A stretch of DNA of 29,061 nucleotides from the NCBI GenBank assembly GCA_018673255.1, contig JABHDC010000101.1, positions 1 through 29,061 of the forward strand, given 5' to 3'. Positions 23,779 through 29,061 of this stretch are shown here, in pieces (position 1 is the first letter of the stretch; every line of letters starts with the position of its first letter). Position numbers and translations under genes: made by a program. The stretch is from Gemmatimonadota bacterium (GTDB taxonomy: Bacteria; Latescibacterota; UBA2968; UBA8231). The notes under the pieces were generated by a model. That model was not told the DNA's origin. It saw only the letters and a list, made by a program, of their open reading frames with translations, and searched no databases.

Positions 23779-25893
23779 TCAGTAGGCGACGCCGACGAGT
23801 CCGACAGACGTCTCGTCATTGGGATCCAGATCCACGACGATCCGGTAGATATAGGTTCCTGGTGGCACCAGGTCTCCGTCGTCGTTCCGTCCATCCCAGG
23901 CACCGGGATGGGTCGAATCCGCGGTTTCCCCCAGATAGGTACCGGCGCTGAGCATACGCTCCGGGAGCCGCCGCACGAGTCGTCCGGACAGATCGAGGAT
24001 CTCCACCTGCACGGGTGCACTCGTGACGCGGCCGAGGACAAAACCGATCGTCGACAGCTCGTTGGTGTTATCACCATTAGGTGTCAACACGGCAGGCGTG
24101 GGTGCCACCTGTGTGAGCACGGGGAAGGACAGACTCAGAGCCTGCACGATCGTCGACAACGTGTCGCCACCATCGCCACGGGTCACCGCGCGCAGTGGAT
24201 TTGCCGATCCGGATGCAGCCAGAAGCGCCTCAAAGTTGTGATTGCCGGACAGCAGGCGAGAGCGAAAACCGAACTGTACCTGGCTCTCCTGTGACAACAC
24301 CGGATCAAAAGCGATCACGAGCGAGTCGTTGTTGCTGTACGTACCGGCCAGATCAATGCTCGAAGCCCCGAGACCGGTCACAGTAGCCAGGTCCAGGGTT
24401 GCCGGATACGGCGTCAGGATGATGATCCGTTCCACCCCGGCATCGGCAGGCCCCACATCGATATCGAGGGTGTAGGTGAAGTCGGCATCGGCGCCGATAT
24501 CAACCTGCAAGGGCGTGATCGATCCAGCCGCACTGGATACGGCCAGATCTCCGGTAGTGTAGCTGACGATCACACTGTCGAGGCGAGGACCAGCAAACAG
24601 ATCGCGCGTTGACATACGAGCCTCAAACTGCAGCCAGTTGGAGGGTTCCGGCACCTGCAGGGCGAAACTGCTGTCCGCTTCCCACGGCGACCAGTCGCTC
24701 CACGTGGCCGCATCGTCTCCAGAGCGGAATCGCAATTCCAACTGCGAACTGGAACTGACCTCTCCATACCACTGGACGCGATCGTAATTCTTCAGTTCAA
24801 CTGTGCCTAGATCCAATGGCTGAGACCGGAAGGTCCCCGCTTGATCGATCCCGACACCATAGACCTCGAGCTCACCGACCTGCGGCGATGCGTCACGGGC
24901 GGAGAACTCGGTCACCAGCAGGCGAACGTGACGGGCGGCGATGGGAGTGAAGGTGACCTCCGTCTCCCGGAAGTTCTCGATCTGATTTCTGGCGGCGACC
25001 TCGATGAAGTTGACGCCATCCTTGCTGACGAGAATGCTGTAACCGCGCAGGGAGTTATTCTCGTAAGAACTGGAACTGCTGGGCGGCTGCGTGACGACAC
25101 GAACCCGGTTGATGGTGATCAGCCGGCCGAGATCGGTCTGCACTGTCTGCAGCAGCGATGTGGCGCCGCGTCGAAACGAGACGGCACTGGCAAGATCGCC
25201 ATCAACGACGCGCGGCTGATCTGACAACGAGTTGTAGGCGATGTTGAGTCCGGACAGAGACCGCAATTGCAGGCCTGAGCCGCTGCCGTCGATCCCACCG
25301 CCATATCCCGCGATGCTCGTGGCGCGTGTCAGATCGAGATCGCTGAAGCCGGCCAGCCCTTGAGGGTCGAGGGTTCCAGCCTGCACCGGTGTAAAGACGA
25401 CAGGTGCACCATCAAGCTCAAGGCGATCAAGACGATTCAGACGCGCTTTGACCCAGTCGCTACCTGCTTCGTTCGGCAGTGCCGCATCACTCCAGAACCA
25501 TGGGACGTTGCGATCAAGGGCCGAACTGACCGCCGTGCCCTGAGGCGAGTCGATGACGAGAAAGAGACCGTAGGGCGAGGCACTGCCGTCGTGTTCGACG
25601 ACGACGGCCACCACATTCTCGCGATTCTTGAACTCCACGTCCCATGTCTCAACGGTGGTATCATCGGCATCGCTTCCCACCAGGTCGCCATTGAGAAACA
25701 GGGTATAGGCTCCGGCACTCGTGATCCGGATCTGTCCATCATCGGCACCGTCGAACTCGACGAAACCGAGATAGTGTGTCGTCGAAGGCCAGACACTGAG
25801 AGTCGTGCGAGACAGTGGCTGCGCCTGGGCGCCCACCGTGAAAGCGACGGCGACCAATGTCAGCCACCAGACGCTACGACGGGTCCGGACCAT
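23779..25893 (-). CDS. Secreted protein with discoidin-like domain and FlgD-like C-terminus
   Basis: A 704-residue exported protein (signal: M-V-R-T-R-R, hydrophobic 9-20, A-Q-A-Q). In order: a jelly-roll-like module at about 35-120 (A-Y-T-L-F-L-N-G-D-L-V-G then W-D-V-E-F-K-N-R-E-N-V-V-A-V), an F5/8 type C (discoidin) domain at about 220-345 (V-D-G-D-L-A-S-A-V, then S-I-L-V-S-K-D-G-V-N-F, A-R-H-V-R-L-L-V, G-E-L-E-V-Y-G), beta-rich modules, and a FlgD-like Ig module at about 600-704 (P-N-G-D-N, V-E-I-L-D-L-S-G-R-L-V-R, W-D-G-R-N-D-D-G, P-P-G-T-Y-I-Y-R-I-V-V). Discoidin domains bind glycans or surfaces, so an adhesin is plausible. GAGGT lies 5 bases before ATG 25893; an upstream GTG at 25956 is less likely. 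This is the first gene of the big block. A weak -35-like TTGACC (25970-25975, minus strand) lies upstream without a good -10. Confidence 0.82.
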   Translation of the reverse strand: MVRTRRSVWWLTLVAVAFTVGAQAQPLSRTTLSVWPSTTHYLGFVEFDGADDGQIRITSAGAYTLFLNGDLVGSDADDTTVETWDVEFKNRENVVAVVVEHDGSASPYGLFLVIDSPQGTAVSSALDRNVPWFWSDAALPNEAGSDWVKARLNRLDRLELDGAPVVFTPVQAGTLDPQGLAGFSDLDLTRATSIAGYGGGIDGSGSGLQLRSLSGLNIAYNSLSDQPRVVDGDLASAVSFRRGATSLLQTVQTDLGRLITINRVRVVTQPPSSSSSYENNSLRGYSILVSKDGVNFIEVAARNQIENFRETEVTFTPIAARHVRLLVTEFSARDASPQVGELEVYGVGIDQAGTFRSQPLDLGTVELKNYDRVQWYGEVSSSSQLELRFRSGDDAATWSDWSPWEADSSFALQVPEPSNWLQFEARMSTRDLFAGPRLDSVIVSYTTGDLAVSSAAGSITPLQVDIGADADFTYTLDIDVGPADAGVERIIILTPYPATLDLATVTGLGASSIDLAGTYSNNDSLVIAFDPVLSQESQVQFGFRSRLLSGNHNFEALLAASGSANPLRAVTRGDGGDTLSTIVQALSLSFPVLTQVAPTPAVLTPNGDNTNELSTIGFVLGRVTSAPVQVEILDLSGRLVRRLPERMLSAGTYLGETADSTHPGAWDGRNDDGDLVPPGTYIYRIVVDLDPNDETSVGLVGVAY

Positions 25894-26003
25894 GGGATAC
25901 CTCAATCCAGGAGAGGTCTGCGATCCCTGCCGCTGGCGGCATGGATCACACAGCACCCGCAGAGAGTGCGGTCAAAATGGAAGATGAGAGCGGTGCGTGA
26001 GTA

Positions 26004-26034
26004 GAAAAGGGGGCTCCCGTTGCCGGGAGCCCCC
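26004..26034 (-). terminator. Strong rho-independent terminator after the sorting-domain protein gene
   Basis: A perfect 11-bp stem, GGGGGCTCCCG (26009-26019) with CGGGAGCCCCC (26024-26034), has a 4-base loop. On the minus strand it is followed by TTTTC (26008-26004). It lies about 24 bases after the stop of the 643-aa gene and about 110 bases before the 13-gene block. Confidence 0.92.
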
Positions 26035-26057
26035 TCCCTGATGCTGCGTATTCTGAA

Positions 26058-27989
26058 CTACTTGAGAAGCGTGACCTTCTTATGCGTGCGAAGGTTCGGC
26101 CCCTCGATCAGATACATATACATACCCGAGGCCACCTGGCGGCCACTGTCATCCGTGCCATCCCAGGTGATATCGAACGTACCCGGTCCGAGTTGTTGAT
26201 CAGCCAATGTGCGCACGGCCTGACCATTCTCGTTGTAGACGGTGATCTTGAACTGCTCAGCTGTGGGCAGCTGGAAGCGGATCGTCGTCTCCGGGTTGAA
26301 CGGGTTGGGATATGCATCGCTCAGATCGAAAGCGTCCGGCGTCTCTGCCGAAGCCTCAAGGATTGCCGTGGCGGGCGTGCCGAGAGGAACGCGCTTCTGA
26401 TCGTAGGGCAGCTGCACGACGGGATACCGCGCCAGGATGGCGAGAGGAACGACGCCATCTTCGTTCGGCTCGGGCTCTGGGATGAAGTCGTTCGCCGCGG
26501 CGCCGTCTCCGAATCCACCGACCTGCATGTAGAGGCCGTCCCACGGACCGTCTTCATCGACGATCAGGTTGAGCTGCGGCCACGACAACGGGATACGCTT
26601 GGGCTCGAAGCTGAACAGACCGGAACCATCCTCACCGAGGACGAAACCATTCCGTGAGTTGTCAGAACCGGCTTCAACGTTGGTGACCCAACCATACTTT
26701 GTGGCATACAGAGCATACTTGAACGCCGGTGCTTCAGTGTGACCGTAGGCGAAATCACCGAAGGTTCCATCGGCGAAGACGCGCGAGTCACCGAAGTTGT
26801 CGCCATTGCGGTTCATGTACTTGATGTTGCCATCAAAGTCCGTACGAACCGTGAGGGACGTGTGATGACCCGACATGGTGATACCTGCCGGATCCGGCTC
26901 ACCATTGAACATGCGGGCCAGGGTTCCCGGACCACCGGAACGATCGGAGCCATTGTTGTCGTACATGAAGATGTCCGACATGTCCCAATCCTTGGAAGGA
27001 ATGAGAGCACCGTCAGAGATTCTCCAAGTGGCCACCTTCGACACGGTGCCGGAGACACCCGCCGTGAAGTAGACCTCGGTCTTGGCCGCGTTGGTTGCTG
27101 TTGCATAGGAACGACCGGGCAGGACGTCGCCCGTCATCAGGATGCCGTTTTCGGCACCATTGTCGGCACCCCAGTCCTCGACCATCGTGATCTGACGGGT
27201 TTCCCAGTTGTACTGGAAACGCTTGAGGGCAGAGTTGTACTGACCACCGATGAACTCGGTGCGCGCCGCATTCAGCGGCGTGGCGCTGCGAATACCGCCG
27301 TTGCAACCCTCACGCTCGGCGCAGGCGTCGATGACGCTCTGGTTGTCGACCAGGTCGAAGCCTTCGAGGTTGCTGATCCAGTCGTTCTCCATGTTGGAGA
27401 CTTCACCACCGTCGAAGTTCACGATCTCACCACGAGCGGTGTTCATGATGAAAGTCGAGCCGGAACCGAATGCGCGGCTGTGAACGCCGACGACGTGCGG
27501 TGTCGCTTCGTCATCGAAGGCCGCAAGGAACAGGTTGTACGAACCACGGGGGACGGGATTGCCGTCCATGTCACTGCCATTCCACCTGATCGTGTTCGCA
27601 CCCTCGCCGAAACGCTCGCCCGGCGACTTGAACACCAGGGTGTTCACACCGTTGACGACGTGCCAGCCCGGTGTGGCGTGCTCAGGATCAGCGTAGGGAC
27701 CGGGGCCCTCACCTCTGATGGTAAACGGCGCAGGACGACCGGCGGTGTAGACGATGAGCCACACCGTGGCGCCCGAACCATTCAGATTGAACGAGACATC
27801 AAGATCCGCGCCACCGAAGGCGTAGCCATCGAGACCGGAGATACCGGAGATATTGAGCGTGTTGGGCTTGCCGCCACTGGTGAGATCCGCCAACTGCACA
27901 TCCGGATCACCAATGTGAAGGAACTGCGCGCTCGCGGTACCGGCCATCAGGGCGATGGCCGAGGCCGCGATCGTAAGCTTCCGCAACAT
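26058..27989 (-). CDS. Secreted protein with C-terminal type IX-like (FlgD-like) sorting domain
   Basis: A 643-residue exported protein (signal A-S-A-I-A-L-M-A-G-T-A-S-A-Q, cleavage near 22). The C-terminal about 80 residues are a textbook sorting or FlgD-like module: D-A-Y-P-N-P-F-N-P-E-T-T-I-R-F, then V-Y-N-E-N-G-Q-A-V-R-T-L, W-D-G-T-D-D-S-G-R-Q-V-A-S-G-M-Y and a final K-K-V-T-L-L-K. A second FlgD-like motif (I-R-W-N-G-S-D-M-D-G-N-P-V-P-R-G-S-Y) lies near residues 130-150. The middle has no recognised family; it may form a beta-propeller or other beta-rich fold and includes two Cys (near D-A-C-A-E-R-E-G-C) that could form a disulfide. GAGGAGGG lies 9 bases before the ATG. The gene has its own promoter and terminator and was probably expressed as an abundant single cistron. 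Function unknown; likely a cell-surface or released protein. Confidence 0.85.
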   Translation of the reverse strand: MLRKLTIAASAIALMAGTASAQFLHIGDPDVQLADLTSGGKPNTLNISGISGLDGYAFGGADLDVSFNLNGSGATVWLIVYTAGRPAPFTIRGEGPGPYADPEHATPGWHVVNGVNTLVFKSPGERFGEGANTIRWNGSDMDGNPVPRGSYNLFLAAFDDEATPHVVGVHSRAFGSGSTFIMNTARGEIVNFDGGEVSNMENDWISNLEGFDLVDNQSVIDACAEREGCNGGIRSATPLNAARTEFIGGQYNSALKRFQYNWETRQITMVEDWGADNGAENGILMTGDVLPGRSYATATNAAKTEVYFTAGVSGTVSKVATWRISDGALIPSKDWDMSDIFMYDNNGSDRSGGPGTLARMFNGEPDPAGITMSGHHTSLTVRTDFDGNIKYMNRNGDNFGDSRVFADGTFGDFAYGHTEAPAFKYALYATKYGWVTNVEAGSDNSRNGFVLGEDGSGLFSFEPKRIPLSWPQLNLIVDEDGPWDGLYMQVGGFGDGAAANDFIPEPEPNEDGVVPLAILARYPVVQLPYDQKRVPLGTPATAILEASAETPDAFDLSDAYPNPFNPETTIRFQLPTAEQFKITVYNENGQAVRTLADQQLGPGTFDITWDGTDDSGRQVASGMYMYLIEGPNLRTHKKVTLLK

Positions 27990-28318
27990 AAGGAGATTCC
28001 CTCCTCAGGGATGGTGGTGTGGGTGCTGCAACGGCATCGGATCCGGGTGAGATTCCGATGGCCGAGAGGGTTTGTTGTGGACGTATTTCCTACCCCGCGC
28101 CTACGCCTGGGTGAGGCATAGTGGGGATCCACAAGGCGTGAACTTTACTGCCGCAGATTGGAGATGTCAAGAAAATAGCGCAGGAAAAATGCTCGACGGG
28201 ATCTATACCTATCTCATTGTTTTAAGACTGGTTAGATCCGCAAACGGTTGTGATCCTCTCTGTAAGGATGCGCAGAGGACCTCTGGCTCGTCTGATCGGA
28301 CGATCGCAACGTATTTGA
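27990..28318 (-). other. Intergenic region: leader of the 643-aa gene and its promoter
   Basis: This 329-base stretch has no credible gene. On the minus strand it holds the promoter at 28142-28170, a predicted leader of about 145 bases, and GAGGAGGG (28006-27999) before the ATG. A small inverted repeat GTGG/CCAC (28121-28132) sits at the predicted mRNA 5' end. A perfect short palindrome CAGAGG-A-CCTCTG (28273-28285) lies between the promoter and the stop of the upstream gene. No convincing terminator for the upstream 220-aa gene was found. The plus-strand reading frame across part of this region continues from an antisense frame and is not supported. Confidence 0.7.
28142..28170 (-). promoter_or_regulatory. 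Near-consensus sigma70 promoter
   Basis: On the minus strand TTGACA (28170-28165) is separated by exactly 17 bases from TAAAGT (28147-28142). The expected start of transcription is near 28135, about 145 bases before the ATG of the 643-aa sorting-domain protein. The exact -35 hexamer and ideal spacing suggest strong, constitutive expression. Confidence 0.72.
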
Positions 28319-28981
28319 CTACCGTCGGTGTGTCAGATCTCGCTTCGTCTGTCCCCATCCTGCGGGAACGACGACGGACTCGGTCCGCCGGTGCCATCGG
28401 CTCGTCTCACCGTCAGCATCGGTCATCACCAGTGTCTGGTCGTCCATTCGATACGCAGTAGGCGAACCATCATCCGGAAAGGCCTGACTCGTCACATCCT
28501 CTTCCGTCAGGTCCTGGGACAGGAGGCCGACGAAGGTGGCGACCACGGTCGGTTCCTGCTCTGCCGGCAGCCCCAGCTGCTTGATCGTTGTCGCTGCCAG
28601 AGAAGTCGCGATCGTGAAGATGAAGGCCTCGAATGTATCCCCATTGACGAGCAATCCCGGCTCAGCGAACAGCAGGCGCAACGAATCGGGACCGGCTTCC
28701 CAGGTGCCATCTGCAACGATCTGGATCCGCAGGCCATCGGGAAAGATATCGGCCAACTGCTGCACATCTTCATCCTCCGAGGCAGCCAGAAAAGCCTGAC
28801 TGAAGAGCCCGTCCAGCTCAACGTGCGCATCACCGGCGGTTCCCAGGCGCAGCTGGGTGGCCACTTCGCTGTCATCGGTCGTCCTGGCACTCTCCCAGTC
28901 ACCCGGCAGGGCATCAGACTGAGCTGAGGATGCACCTGCAACCAGGACGATCCAGGCCATCAGCCACCATGTTCTCTTCAT
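28319..28981 (-). CDS. Secreted protein of unknown function, lipocalin-like layout
   Basis: A 220-residue protein with a signal peptide (M-K-R-T, hydrophobic 5-17, A-S-S-A-Q). The mature part begins G-D-W-E-S and has strands such as V-A-T-Q-L-R-L-G and I-Q-I-V-A-D-G-T-W-E-A-G-P-D-S-L-R-L, then near the end Y-R-M-D-D-Q-T-L-V-M-T-D-A-D-G-E-T-S-R-W-H-R. A 'G.W' start and a late 'Y....d.L.l...dG....~~~R' strand are typical of lipocalin-like small exported proteins, but no family was firmly recognised. Its ATG overlaps the stop of an upstream gene (ATGA, 28981-28978), so it is at least the second gene of an operon. A C-terminal basic tail (Q-T-K-R-D-L-T-H-R-R) follows the domain. It may have no link to the large block downstream. 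Confidence 0.75.
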   Translation of the reverse strand: MKRTWWLMAWIVLVAGASSAQSDALPGDWESARTTDDSEVATQLRLGTAGDAHVELDGLFSQAFLAASEDEDVQQLADIFPDGLRIQIVADGTWEAGPDSLRLLFAEPGLLVNGDTFEAFIFTIATSLAATTIKQLGLPAEQEPTVVATFVGLLSQDLTEEDVTSQAFPDDGSPTAYRMDDQTLVMTDADGETSRWHRRTESVVVPAGWGQTKRDLTHRR

Positions 28982-29061
28982 CGACTCAGGCCCCCCTCTG
29001 GTTTGATAGCCCCGAAGGCGGCGAAGGGACCGACCTTGTGCAGGACCTCGGCGTGACGAAA
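28978..29061 (-). CDS. C-terminal end of an upstream gene (partial)
   Basis: On the minus strand the frame is open from the right edge and ends in TGA at 28980-28978, giving 27 residues that include E-V-L-H-K-V-G-P-F-A-A-F-G-A-I-K-P. The stop overlaps the ATG of the following gene in an ATGA arrangement, the same coupling used elsewhere in this window, which is the main reason to call it real. The fragment is too short to assign a function. Confidence 0.5.
   Translation of the reverse strand, partial: FRHAEVLHKVGPFAAFGAIKPEGGLSR

Noticed and set aside
25954..25956. GTG start for the discoidin/FlgD-like gene, 21 codons upstream
   Set aside because: It would put a Cys/Gln/Pro-rich tail before a normal signal peptide, and GAGGT lies directly before the ATG at 25893.
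26739..28121. A long plus-strand open frame of 460 codons antisense to the sorting-domain protein gene
   Set aside because: The translation has no recognisable domain, and the opposite strand carries clear family motifs, a signal peptide, a ribosome site, a promoter and a terminator. Long antisense frames are common in GC-rich DNA.

Overview
The window is high-GC, gene-dense DNA from a Gram-negative (diderm) bacterium. It holds lipoprotein and Sec signal peptides, predicted outer-membrane beta-barrels, an ExbB/ExbD motor and two secreted proteins ending in FlgD-like Ig or type IX-like sorting modules. That mix of features fits an FCB-related candidate phylum (Krumholzibacteriota-, Eisenbacteria- or Latescibacterota-like). 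This is an inference from protein style; no taxonomic marker gene is present.

Left block (1-6021, plus strand): the 3' end of a sugar-transport operon. It has the C-terminus of a solute-binding protein, two CUT1-type (MalF/MalG-like) permeases, a secreted CBM9-like protein, and a large lipoprotein that fuses seven FG-GAP/VCBS repeats, an ASPIC/UnbV domain and a TPR array. The first four genes overlap by a few bases at each junction. No transporter ATPase is in view. The block ends in a long hairpin (6022-6059) that can work in both directions and separates it from the convergent right block.

Main block (25893 down to 6094, minus strand): about 20 kb and 13 tightly packed genes, with the largest gaps near 55 bp. 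In transcription order: a secreted discoidin/FlgD-like protein; three tandem paralogous proteins of 913-1043 aa with Asp/Asn-rich, calcium-loop-like segments and barrel-like C-termini; a 1080-aa TPR protein; a small 'PGLGQ' membrane protein; an FN3-type lipoprotein; a DUF4159 protein with TonB-like layout; a second lipoprotein; a CsgG/FlgT-like periplasmic protein; one ExbB/TolQ-like and two ExbD/TolR-like subunits. The set covers inner membrane, periplasm and outer membrane. It looks like a proton-motive-force-driven envelope machine that matches no named system exactly. Its parts list recalls Tol-Pal, type IX and Myxococcus Agl-Glt machines. This is the most interesting part of the window.

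Right end (26009-29061, minus strand): a separately expressed 643-aa secreted protein with a C-terminal sorting domain, a near-consensus sigma70 promoter (28142-28170), a leader of about 145 nt and its own strong terminator (26004-26034). Upstream of it lie a 220-aa secreted protein of unknown function and the tail of another gene running off the window edge. No tRNA, rRNA, CRISPR array, insertion sequence or integrase was seen.
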